Source of the DNA: Alteromonadaceae bacterium XY-R5
GTDB taxonomy: Bacteria > Pseudomonadota > Gammaproteobacteria > Enterobacterales > Alteromonadaceae
Direction: 5' to 3'
Length of the DNA stretch: 64,000 nucleotides
Assembly (NCBI GenBank): GCA_001660395.1
Contig: LXWE01000002.1
Location: 434,001-498,000, forward strand
Part shown: positions 36,173 to 44,483 of the stretch, one piece after another
Position numbering within the stretch: position 1 is the stretch's first letter
How the letters are laid out: every line of letters starts with the position of its first letter
Notes under the pieces: model-generated
The model's database searches: none
Told to the model about the DNA's origin: nothing
Seen by the model: only the letters and a program-made list of their open reading frames with translations
Program-made: the position numbers and the translations under genes

Positions 36173-38059
36173 TTAGCTACGTTTGCTCATTGGCATATCG
36201 CATCTGGCTTGCGCCGCCATGCGCACATGCGCATTAGCTTCTCCGTAGTTGCCGTACTGATGACGTTGTACCACTTCGAAAAAGACACCATTGATGGCGC
36301 GGGTGTAGAAGTGGATAAAGTGGCCAGTTTCATTTTGGTCGTATAACAAATTGTACTGACGTAACTGGGCGGCAAAGTCTTCATCTAATGAAAAGCGGGC
36401 TTCTAAATCATCGTAGTAGTTTGCCGGGATCGGCAGCAGGATGGACGGGTCGACGTTTTCGACAAAGGTTAAAATATCATCACAATGCAGCGCGATGTGC
36501 TGGACTCCAGAACCTTGCTGAATTTGGCGGAATCGCTCAGACGAGGCACTGCCAGCGCGTGACATGTTAAATGGCAGCCGAATTTGCTTATCTTTGCTGG
36601 TGGCGGTGCGACTGACAATTAAACCGTAAGGGTCGATAAGGTCATGGGGCTGATGAATGTCTAAACCGAAGACAATTTTGTAAAACAAGGACGCCGATAA
36701 AAATTCCGACTCAGCAATGCTGCTGGCCAGATGATCTACCTGAATATTGAATGGTGAGGTCGGCGTAGTGTCTCCTACGGGCATAAAATCCACGTCATAG
36801 AAGCGTTTGCCATTGTCGAGCTTATCTACAAAGTACACCAGTTCATTGCCCAGGCCTTGCAGGGCAGGGATATTTAGTTCGCCGTTTTCCACATGGGTTT
36901 CAAAGCGAGGATAGCCAAGATGAGCTGCACGTTCACTAATGGCGGCGCTGTCACTGGTGAGAAAGGCGGTAGCGCATACAGACAGACCGCGCATCAGAAA
37001 ATGGTTTTGGGCGAAGCTGTCCGGTTCTTCGTTGATTAACAAACAGACGTCATCATTTTTGTACAAACTGACATCTTTACTGCGGTGTTGATGGGTCTTT
37101 TTGAAGCCCAGCGCAGTTAACAGTGTTACCAGTTGTTCCTGTTGCTCGCCAGCCGCAGCAAATTCAATAAACTCAACGCGTTGTACGTCAGCATCCGGCA
37201 ATGGCGGCGCGGCTTCCAACTGACGGTTCGCTGCCAGGTCTGGGGTTACTTTTCGCACCTGATCCTGTAACCAGACCAGTGAACGTTTTCCATCAATGGC
37301 TGTTTTCAGAGTAGGGGCTGAGCGAAACTCATCGTTAAAGATTTCATGGGATACATAACCCTGATAGCCGGTTTGCATCACGGTCTGCATAAATTCTACC
37401 AGCGGGAAGTCCCCCTGACCCGGGAAGCAGCGGAAGTGACGACTCCATTGCAGCACATCCATGTCCAGCCATGGTGCATCTGCAATCTGGATTAAGGTAA
37501 TTTTATTGCCTGGAATTTCTTTAATGGTGGAGAGATCGCGGCCTCTGGCGAAAATATGGAAGCTATCGAGGATCACACCAAGATGGTCGTGGTCGACCTG
37601 TTTCACCAGTTCCCAGGCTTGTTGGTAATCTTTGACGTAACGGCCCCAGGCCAGGGCTTCGTAGCCGACCTTGAACTGGCGTGTCTGAGCCATGTTGGCC
37701 AGCGTGGAAAAATCATCGACGGCACGGGAAAAATTGTCGATGGCAAACGGGGAGACGTTACTGCAGATTAACAGGGTATCTGTCCCTAGCGTGTCCATTA
37801 AATCGAATTTACGCTGGGCTCGGTCAAAGTTTTTCTGGCGCTTTGCCGCTGGCATGGCTTCAAAGTCGCGAAAGGGTTGCAGGGCAATGATGTCAATGCC
37901 ATTGTCCTGAGCGATTTGGCGGACTACATTCGGCGATTGATCAAATAATAACAGGTCGTTTTCGAAGATTTCGATACCCTCAAACCCTGCCGCAGCTGCG
38001 GCTTCAATTTTTTGTCTTAGATCGCCGGACAGGCACACGGATGCGATTGAATGTTGCAT
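36173..38059 (-). CDS. quiC: 3-Dehydroshikimate dehydratase, two-domain QuiC type
   Basis: The 628-residue enzyme converts 3-dehydroshikimate to protocatechuate. Residues 1-270 form an AP-endonuclease-2-like TIM barrel (GFEGIEIFENDLLLF, LGVILDSFHIFARG, FPGQGDFPLVEFMQ, GYVSHEIFND) carrying the metal site. Residues 290-615 form an HPPD-like VOC tandem with VDHLASSI, GVQHIALHCDDI and NGVFFEVVQRHQYGNYGEANAH. This TIM-plus-HPPD fusion is the bacterial dehydroshikimate dehydratase architecture known from Pseudomonas. It is divergent from a LysR gene and shares a candidate operator with the transporter and dehydrogenase genes. Confidence 0.9.
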   Translation of the reverse strand: MQHSIASVCLSGDLRQKIEAAAAAGFEGIEIFENDLLLFDQSPNVVRQIAQDNGIDIIALQPFRDFEAMPAAKRQKNFDRAQRKFDLMDTLGTDTLLICSNVSPFAIDNFSRAVDDFSTLANMAQTRQFKVGYEALAWGRYVKDYQQAWELVKQVDHDHLGVILDSFHIFARGRDLSTIKEIPGNKITLIQIADAPWLDMDVLQWSRHFRCFPGQGDFPLVEFMQTVMQTGYQGYVSHEIFNDEFRSAPTLKTAIDGKRSLVWLQDQVRKVTPDLAANRQLEAAPPLPDADVQRVEFIEFAAAGEQQEQLVTLLTALGFKKTHQHRSKDVSLYKNDDVCLLINEEPDSFAQNHFLMRGLSVCATAFLTSDSAAISERAAHLGYPRFETHVENGELNIPALQGLGNELVYFVDKLDNGKRFYDVDFMPVGDTTPTSPFNIQVDHLASSIAESEFLSASLFYKIVFGLDIHQPHDLIDPYGLIVSRTATSKDKQIRLPFNMSRAGSASSERFRQIQQGSGVQHIALHCDDILTFVENVDPSILLPIPANYYDDLEARFSLDEDFAAQLRQYNLLYDQNETGHFIHFYTRAINGVFFEVVQRHQYGNYGEANAHVRMAAQARCDMPMSKRS

Positions 38060-38200
38060 GCATACACTCCTTACTTATTTACACGGCCAGCGGGGATTAA
38101 CGCCGTAAACCCGTTGCTGTAAGTGAAATAATGCTGAATTCATTCAGGCACTATAGAGAGGTGCAAGTTTGCTTGTAAAAGATCCGGAGTTCGATTATCT

Positions 38201-38215
38201 ATAACACTTTGTTAA
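38201..38215. promoter_or_regulatory. Candidate LysR site between quiC and its regulator
   Basis: ATAACACTTTGTTAA matches the ATAAC-N5-GTTAT palindrome found before the transporter and the dehydrogenase genes, with one arm mismatch, and fits T-N11-A. It lies in the divergent quiC/LysR spacer, about 50 bp before the LysR start. Confidence 0.55.
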
Positions 38216-38266
38216 TGGTTGGCGAATCGGATGCACTTTCGTCAGTGGTATCAGGGGGGAAGATTT

Positions 38267-39166
38267 ATGTTATTAAACTTCAGGCAACTGGAAGTTTTCA
38301 GGGCGATTATGGTGGCAAAAACCATCAGTGGTGCGGCCGAGTTGCTCAATGTATCTCAGCCCGGCATCAGTCGATTGTTAAAGTATATGGAGTTTAAGCT
38401 GGGCGTGGCGCTTTTTGAACGCCATAAGGGCCGTTTGATTCCTACCCCCGAAGGCCTGGAACTGTTTCGCGAATTAGAGCCTGTTTATCAGCGGGTAGAA
38501 GGGCTGGATAACGTTATCCACCGTATCGTGAGTGCCGATATGCGTCATGTGCAAATTGCGTGTGCGCCGAGCCTTTCTTCTTTTGTTGCGCCCTGGTTAT
38601 TTGCCAAGATAAAGCAACAGATGCCGGATTTGGTGATCAAGCTTGAAACTTTGCCAAATGAGGATATTGCCGAATTTGTGACACAACAGCGTTCAGACTT
38701 CGGCATTGCTTTATCACCATTACAACATCCGTTAATTGAATCCCTTCCATCAATAGAGCTTGGGTTAGAAGTGGTGGTGCCGGACAATCATCCATTGGCG
38801 GAATTGACGTCGGTAAGCGTGGCGGATATCGCAGAATACCCCCTGATTAATTTTTATCCGGAAACTATGTTGGGTAAGTTGTTGAAGCAGGGGTTTGATG
38901 AGATTGAAGCACTGCCAAAAACTTCGGTAATGGTACGTTATTTGGACCAGGCCTGCGCTATGGTCGAGCAGGGGTTAGGTGTCACCTTAAGTTATCAATT
39001 CTCAGGTATTGAACAACGTTTCCCTGGATTAACCTCGATTCCGTTTGATGGGCCCCATCAGCAGGTTTATTTTGTCCGCCACAATGGTTTTTCGATGTCA
39101 TCATCGGTACGCCAGTGCTTCGAACTGGCTCAGGCCAAGCTTCAGGAGTTAGGTGATTTCGTATAA
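38267..39166 (+). CDS. LysR-family regulator of the quinate/shikimate cluster
   Basis: A 299-residue LysR regulator: LNFRQLEVFRAIMVAKTISGAAELLNVSQPGISRLLKYME at the N-terminus, then RHKGRLIPTPEGLELF and a substrate-binding domain (VQIACAPSLSSFVAPWLF, DFGIALSPLQHP). The start follows GGGGGGA at 38267; a TTG further upstream at 38219 is unlikely. It lies between divergent quiC and the transporter gene. Shared palindromes before three units in the cluster make it the probable pathway regulator. Its inducer may be a pathway intermediate such as protocatechuate or dehydroshikimate, which is inference. Confidence 0.87.
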   Translation: MLLNFRQLEVFRAIMVAKTISGAAELLNVSQPGISRLLKYMEFKLGVALFERHKGRLIPTPEGLELFRELEPVYQRVEGLDNVIHRIVSADMRHVQIACAPSLSSFVAPWLFAKIKQQMPDLVIKLETLPNEDIAEFVTQQRSDFGIALSPLQHPLIESLPSIELGLEVVVPDNHPLAELTSVSVADIAEYPLINFYPETMLGKLLKQGFDEIEALPKTSVMVRYLDQACAMVEQGLGVTLSYQFSGIEQRFPGLTSIPFDGPHQQVYFVRHNGFSMSSSVRQCFELAQAKLQELGDFV

Positions 39167-39177
39167 CGGTATGTTAT
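39163..39177. promoter_or_regulatory. Candidate LysR site before the AAHS transporter
   Basis: The palindrome ATAACGGTATGTTAT overlaps the LysR stop codon, about 110 bp before the transporter start. The same 15 bases recur exactly at 41910. Confidence 0.65.
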
Positions 39178-39288
39178 GACTTGTAGAAATTTAGGTAATT
39201 GTCAGCATGGCCACACACTTTAGCATGTCATCCACTTGGTTAACTAAATCTTAATAAGCTCCTAACAAGTTCCTGCAAGGTGAAGTAG

Positions 39289-40626
39289 ATGGAAATAAAC
39301 ACGGCAAGCTACGACGAATGTGTGACCCGATTGAGGGGCTTGGTCGATAACAATCCGATGACACCGCTACAGATTATGGTGGTGTTGATTTGCTTCATGC
39401 TGAACATGATTGATGGCATGGACGTCGTCATGATGTCTTATGCTGCACCTGTATTGGCGGATGAGTGGGCCATTTCTCCCGCTGAGTTAGGCGCTGTATT
39501 CAGTGCTGCGCTGGTGGGGATGACGGTTGGTTGCCTGGCCATTGCGCCATATGCCGATGTGATCGGCCGTAAGAAAATGATTCTAGCTGCGGTGGCCACA
39601 ATTGGAACCGGAATGTTCTTCAGTGCCAGCTGTACATCTCTGACCGCATTGGTGATAGCGAGGGTATTTACCGGTTTAGGAGTTGGGGCGATTTTAGCCA
39701 GCATGGCCTCGATGACCTCTGAATATGCGTCAAAGCGCAGCCGGAATTTGTGTATTACATTTCTTCAGGCAGGGTTTCCAATTGGTGCCGTGATCACAGG
39801 CTTTGCATCTGCGGAGTTTATTCCTTCTCATGGCTGGCGTTTTATGTTCATGCTGGCGGGCAGTATCACATTGTTCATGCTGCCCGTGGTGTATTTTTGG
39901 ATGCCGGAATCGTTGGAGTTTCTTGCTAAGAAGCAGCCTAAAGGCGCTATCCAACAATTAAACCATACCCTGAATCGCATGCACGCGCCCTTGTTACGGG
40001 ATTTGCCAGCCATGCCTGATGACGCCAGACAGCGTACCAGTGTGAAGGCGTTATTTGAGCAAGAGAGAGCGCGCCCAACACTCTTGTTGTGGACTGGTAT
40101 TTTTATGGGCTTCTTTACGCTGTACTTTATTATCAGCTGGATCCCTAAAATCGCAGTCGATGCAGGATTGGCGGTAGATAAGGGCATTTATGCGGGCACG
40201 GCATATAACCTGGGTTCCTTTGCGGGCAGCATCTTTTTGGGATGGATTTCCAGTCGTTTTGGTCTGCAAAAAATGATTTTCCTGTTCTTTATTCTGGCGG
40301 CGGGATTGTTGATTGCCTTTGGCAGCGTGAGTATGGGATTAACCCTGATTCTACTCAGTGCCTTTTTAATTGGCGTTACCCTTAATGGTGGTTTTAATGG
40401 CTTTTGGCCAATGGCAGCCCGCTTATATCCCACGGAAATTCGCACTACAGGTGTGGGGTGGGCCGTAGGTGCAGGCCGGGCTGGTGCGGTAATGGGGCCT
40501 TTGGTCGGCGGTTACCTACTGCAAAGTGGCGCGGGTTTGGCGGTAACCTTTACGGTATTCGCTGTGCCGCTGGTTATTTCTGGCCTTACCACATTGCTGA
40601 TTAGAAACTCAGATTTCTCTATTTAA
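39289..40626 (+). CDS. AAHS-family aromatic/alicyclic acid:H+ symporter (MFS)
   Basis: A 445-residue, 12-TM transporter. It has the family TM1 motif CFMLNMIDGMDVVMMSYAAPVLADEW (about 35-60), in which aspartates of the D-G-x-D signature are essential in PcaK. Motif A is APYADVIGRKKMILA (about 86-100), and GFNGFWPMAARLYPTEIRTTGVGWAVGAGRAGAVMGPLVGG lies near 365-405. AAHS members import benzoate-type acids, 4-hydroxybenzoate, or quinate/shikimate. Given its neighbours, quinate, shikimate, dehydroshikimate or protocatechuate is the likely cargo. Confidence 0.9.
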   Translation: MEINTASYDECVTRLRGLVDNNPMTPLQIMVVLICFMLNMIDGMDVVMMSYAAPVLADEWAISPAELGAVFSAALVGMTVGCLAIAPYADVIGRKKMILAAVATIGTGMFFSASCTSLTALVIARVFTGLGVGAILASMASMTSEYASKRSRNLCITFLQAGFPIGAVITGFASAEFIPSHGWRFMFMLAGSITLFMLPVVYFWMPESLEFLAKKQPKGAIQQLNHTLNRMHAPLLRDLPAMPDDARQRTSVKALFEQERARPTLLLWTGIFMGFFTLYFIISWIPKIAVDAGLAVDKGIYAGTAYNLGSFAGSIFLGWISSRFGLQKMIFLFFILAAGLLIAFGSVSMGLTLILLSAFLIGVTLNGGFNGFWPMAARLYPTEIRTTGVGWAVGAGRAGAVMGPLVGGYLLQSGAGLAVTFTVFAVPLVISGLTTLLIRNSDFSI

Positions 40627-40645
40627 GACTCGCTTGTTTGTTAAT

Positions 40646-40665
40646 AAAGGCCCCTACGGGCCTTT
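40646..40665 (+). terminator. Terminator after the AAHS transporter
   Basis: A perfect 8-bp stem AAAGGCCC/GGGCCTTT with a CTAC loop, followed by TT. Confidence 0.8.
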
Positions 40666-40925
40666 TTGCGTTTGAGCAGCTCACGTTTTGCTAAGGTGAA
40701 ATAGGTATTCGAAAACGCGCAGTTCTGCTGACGTTGACACACTGCTTCTGATGCGTGTTTGGGAAGTCAGGGCAATAAGCTGCGCCTGAATTGGCGACAG
40801 ATTTTTGTTGCGTTAGTTCTTTAAACCCTGTTCCACAGTTGCCATGATGTTGTTTTGCTTTTGTATCAGCCTGATAGTTTTAAGTGGAAGTGAGTATTGG
40901 CAGTGTTCGGATTGCAGATATAAAA

Positions 40926-40947
40926 AAGCCCGATATGAATCGGGCTT
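40926..40947 (-). terminator. Terminator after the shikimate-type dehydrogenase
   Basis: A 9-bp stem AAGCCCGAT/ATCGGGCTT with an ATGA loop and an A-run that reads as T-run on the minus strand, 20 bp past the stop codon. Confidence 0.8.
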
Positions 40948-40966
40948 ATCGTACTATATAAGCAGT

Positions 40967-41809
40967 TTAATCCAACCAGCCAAGGGCGGTTGATATCAGA
41001 TCTTCGGTGGCTGGTACGTCGGTACCGGTAAAGATTTCAAACGCGTCTAAGCCTTGGAATATCCATAAATCGAAGCCAGTCAGGCATTGCATTCCCTGCT
41101 GCTGACAGGCTGTCAGAAATTCGGTATGCAGCGGCGTATACACGGCGTCAAATGCCCAGGCTTGGGTTTGAATTCTATCTAACGGCAAGGCACTGCCGGG
41201 TTTGTTATACATGCCTAACGCGGTGCAATTGACCAGTCCATCGCAGCTCTGCATGCATTCAGGCAATGCCTCCGCGCGAATGGTTTCAACCGGGTAGCCA
41301 TAACGACACAGTTCATTTGCCAGTGAATCCGCCTGAGCCTGATTGATATCGAACAAATATAATTTATCGGCGCCCAGCTCACACAGCGCAAAGGCAATGG
41401 CTCTGCCCACGCCACCGGCACCACACATTAATACTTTACCTGGCGTCTGTTGTGGGCGGCGATATTGGTAACCACGTTTAAAGCCACTGTAGTCAGTGTT
41501 AGCACCGTATATCTTGCCTTGATCAAAGCGTAATGTGTTGTATGAGCCTATTCTGTCATGGCCTTCAATTAAGGCCCCAGCGGTTTGGGCAAAGGCGATT
41601 TGTTTATAAGGATGCGTTACGTTGACGCCGAAATAGCCTTGAGCGGCTAATGTATGGAAATAGGTTTCGGGATTGAAGCCCTCGATCTCGGTGCCGTCAA
41701 TAAGCTCGTATTGCACGGATTCACCGCTAATGTCGGCTAAGTAGGATTGTAACTTTGCCATCCGTGAGCGCCCGATGTGGGCACCCACTAATCCAAGTTT
41801 CTTTAGCAT
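40967..41809 (-). CDS. Shikimate/quinate dehydrogenase (AroE family, catabolic)
   Basis: The 280-residue NAD(P) enzyme interconverts shikimate and 3-dehydroshikimate, or quinate and dehydroquinate. Substrate motifs are LVGAHIGRSRMAKLQ (where AroE has S-x-S), GVNVTHPYKQIA with the catalytic lysine (about 80-91), and GANTDYSGF (about 117-125). The nucleotide loop is CGAGGVGRAIAFALCELG and the C-terminal helix begins QGLDAFEIFTG. Its place beside quiC and the transporter points to a catabolic role rather than aromatic amino-acid synthesis. Which of the two substrates it prefers is unclear. Confidence 0.85.
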   Translation of the reverse strand: MLKKLGLVGAHIGRSRMAKLQSYLADISGESVQYELIDGTEIEGFNPETYFHTLAAQGYFGVNVTHPYKQIAFAQTAGALIEGHDRIGSYNTLRFDQGKIYGANTDYSGFKRGYQYRRPQQTPGKVLMCGAGGVGRAIAFALCELGADKLYLFDINQAQADSLANELCRYGYPVETIRAEALPECMQSCDGLVNCTALGMYNKPGSALPLDRIQTQAWAFDAVYTPLHTEFLTACQQQGMQCLTGFDLWIFQGLDAFEIFTGTDVPATEDLISTALGWLD

Positions 41810-41909
41810 GCCTGATACCTTCTAAAAAAGTCATACAACGGCACCAAGCCGCATCCTATAACCCTAATCTAAGCTGCGGTGTTGTAAATTGCCTGAATGT
41901 TTTCACAAC

Positions 41910-41924
41910 ATAACGGTATGTTAT
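41910..41924. promoter_or_regulatory. Candidate LysR site between dehydrogenase and TonB receptor
   Basis: An exact second copy of ATAACGGTATGTTAT, about 100 bp upstream of the minus-strand dehydrogenase start and in the shared spacer with the plus-strand receptor gene. Confidence 0.65.
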
Positions 41925-41981
41925 ATTTTGCTGCTTAGTTAGCTGGATAAGTGGTTCAATAAGCAGTTTGACAGGGTTGCT

Positions 41982-41996
41982 ATAACATGAAGGTAT
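41982..41996. promoter_or_regulatory. Weaker LysR-type site before the TonB receptor
   Basis: ATAACATGAAGGTAT keeps one full arm and four of five bases of the other, and T-N11-A spacing. It is 72 bp from the perfect copy, toward the receptor gene. Confidence 0.35.
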
Positions 41997-42200
41997 AGTT
42001 CAGTTACTTCTTTGCATAATTGGTTGCTTTGGCGCGATAAGTCAAAAATTTTGTCATAATTTGCAATTAACGAATTTGAAACAAGTTTATAACATTTGCT
42101 CTGTCGTTAGCCAGTTTGGACATACGTAGCCTGAAATCGAGATTTGATATTCAGGCAGATGTGGAACTGGTACTTAAAATAAAACAGAGGATTACAGACT

Positions 42201-44414
42201 ATGCGACCTCAGAAAACACTCAATTACCAACGCTTCAACAAACCAGCCATTGCGGTATCTTGTGCCTTAATGGGCAGCCTGTTTCAAGTTAATCTGGCGT
42301 TTGCTCAGGAGACTACGACGCCCACTGCAGAAGAACAAAGTATTGAGGTGATTCGTGTCACTTCTGAGCGCAGGGTCAAACGGATTCAGGATATCCCGAA
42401 TTCGATGACGGCACTTTCAGCGCAACAGCTAGAGCGTAAGTCTGTATCGAGACTGGATGATTTACCCTTTGCTTCACCAGGCCTGACGGTCACAGATGCA
42501 GGGTTAACCCAGTCTGTGAATATTCGTGGCATTGGGCTGGCAAGCGGTGATCCGGATGTTACCAATGGGGTAGGGACTTACATTGACGGTTTATTCCAGC
42601 CGCCAATTGTGAGCACCCTGGATTATTACGACGTCGAGTACATTCAGGTTTTACGTGGGCCACAAGGCACTTTTGCTGGTGCTAATTCCACGGGTGGCGC
42701 AATTATGGTGGATTCCCGTCGACCGGATACCAGTGGTGATTTTGTTGGCTTTGCCAAGTTAGGGCTGGGCAACTATGCAGCGAAAAATGCCAGCGGTGCA
42801 CTGAATATTCCCCTTACCGAAACCTTTGCCGCCCGCGTGGCATTTAATTATAAGAAGCGTGATAGCTTCTACGACAGCGTCGGCACCGAACCCACAGATG
42901 CCGGTAGCCTGGATGAGCAGAGTGCCCGTATCGGTCTGCGCTGGGATGCCACCGACAGATTGAACTTCTACCTGAAGTATGAAACTGCAGATAAAGATTC
43001 AGGAGGGTACGCGGTGCGTCCTATTCAAGGGACAGAATATGCTGACGGTCGTACCGACAGTATCCGAAAACTGAGTTTTAATTCGCCGACTGCCAATGAT
43101 GAGCATGCTGACGTATTAATGTTAGATGTGAACTATGAGCTGACCAATGGGATCGCTATCAGCTGGTTAAGCGGTAAACAGGATAAGCATATCGAGAATC
43201 TCTATGACATCGATGCCACAACCCTGGATGACAGTACACAGCATCAGTATGTTGAAGAAAAGCAGGTTAGCCATGAACTGAACATTGTGTCGCCCAGCGG
43301 CGATGGACTGGAATGGGTGGTGGGAGCCTACTATCAGAAAAATGATATTGTCGTCGACATTGATAATGGTCCTTTCCCAACGGAAATTGATATTACTAAC
43401 CAAAAAACGACCACGGGTATTTTTGGTCAGCTGGGGTATCAGGTAACGGATGATGTGAAAGTTGAAGGTGGTCTGCGCCGGGTAACATTTGAAGCATGGG
43501 CTGATCCGGATAGTGGCGTGGTGATTGGTCGTGGTGTGATTTCTGATGATGGGGTGAAAGTGGCCACCATTGATGGCGACTATGAAGACAATGCGACCGT
43601 GGGTAAAGTGTCGGTGAACTGGAAGCTATCCGATGACAGTAACCTTTACTCCTATGTAGCACGTGGCTACAAGCCAGGCGGGATTAACTCGTCGACTTCA
43701 ACGTTTGACCCGGAAACCGTGAATGCGTTTGAGGCAGGATGGAAAGGCCGTTTACTGGACAATAATCTGAGTTTGTCGGTAGCGGCGTTTTATAATGATT
43801 ATAAAAATTTCCAAAGTACCAATATTGATATAACCACCGGCCGTTCTGACGTGTATAACGTTGCAGCCGCCACCATAAAGGGCCTGGAAATGTCGCTTCA
43901 GGGCCAGTTTGGAGATTTGAGAGTGGATGTTGCTGCCTCTTATGTGGACTCTGAATTAAAGCCTACTCAGCCCATTGTCAATACACGAGAATCCGGCACG
44001 CCAAACTTGCCGCAGTGTGAGGATGGGGTAACGGATTCTGATCTGTGCTTTGACTATTCAGATTATATTGTTGACTCTATTGGTGGGCCGAACTTGTTTG
44101 CGCCAGAGTACAGCTTTAGTTTAGGAGCGGAATATATGTTCGACCTGGCGAATGGCGCAACGCTAACGCCGCGCCTCAACTATGCCTGGATTGATAAACA
44201 GTGGACTAACCTGATTTATGACCCAGAGACTGATTTACTGGCATCCAGAGGATTATTATCGGCGATGATGACCTACGAGCAGAACGAGTGGAAAGTCCAC
44301 TTCTATGCGCGTAACTTGCTGGATAAAGAATATGTCAGCGGCCAAACCACCAATAATACCGAGTTCTATGGTGCACCCAGAACATTTGGGGTGGATGTGT
44401 CTTATACCTTCTAA
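42201..44414 (+). CDS. TonB-dependent outer-membrane receptor
   Basis: A 737-residue gated porin that imports substrate across the outer membrane using TonB energy. It has a signal peptide ending near AFAQ (about residue 35), a TonB-box-like EVIRVTSER, and a plug domain (DIPNSMTALSAQQLERKSVSRLDDL, VNIRGIG, VEYIQVLRGPQGTFAGANSTGGAI). A 22-strand barrel ends in the aromatic VDVSYTF. The plug and barrel resemble receptors of the Alteromonas/Sphingomonas type for plant aromatics. It is 69 bp before a tannase-family gene and probably takes up its ester substrate or product. Confidence 0.93.
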   Translation: MRPQKTLNYQRFNKPAIAVSCALMGSLFQVNLAFAQETTTPTAEEQSIEVIRVTSERRVKRIQDIPNSMTALSAQQLERKSVSRLDDLPFASPGLTVTDAGLTQSVNIRGIGLASGDPDVTNGVGTYIDGLFQPPIVSTLDYYDVEYIQVLRGPQGTFAGANSTGGAIMVDSRRPDTSGDFVGFAKLGLGNYAAKNASGALNIPLTETFAARVAFNYKKRDSFYDSVGTEPTDAGSLDEQSARIGLRWDATDRLNFYLKYETADKDSGGYAVRPIQGTEYADGRTDSIRKLSFNSPTANDEHADVLMLDVNYELTNGIAISWLSGKQDKHIENLYDIDATTLDDSTQHQYVEEKQVSHELNIVSPSGDGLEWVVGAYYQKNDIVVDIDNGPFPTEIDITNQKTTTGIFGQLGYQVTDDVKVEGGLRRVTFEAWADPDSGVVIGRGVISDDGVKVATIDGDYEDNATVGKVSVNWKLSDDSNLYSYVARGYKPGGINSSTSTFDPETVNAFEAGWKGRLLDNNLSLSVAAFYNDYKNFQSTNIDITTGRSDVYNVAAATIKGLEMSLQGQFGDLRVDVAASYVDSELKPTQPIVNTRESGTPNLPQCEDGVTDSDLCFDYSDYIVDSIGGPNLFAPEYSFSLGAEYMFDLANGATLTPRLNYAWIDKQWTNLIYDPETDLLASRGLLSAMMTYEQNEWKVHFYARNLLDKEYVSGQTTNNTEFYGAPRTFGVDVSYTF

Positions 44415-44483
44415 TCTGCACAGACAGAATACATACGCTCATGGGTAACCCTGAGCGTTGTTTTTTTATAAAAGGGGAAGTGC

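Larger units (their letters stand above)
40627..40966. other. Intergenic region between convergent transporter and dehydrogenase genes
   Basis: It contains two terminators, one for each convergent gene, and no gene. Confidence 0.5.

Noticed and set aside
36173..38059. Second tyrosine-pathway HPPD gene
   Set aside because: The C-terminal half resembles HPPD, but the N-terminal TIM barrel and the cluster context identify the dehydroshikimate dehydratase fusion.
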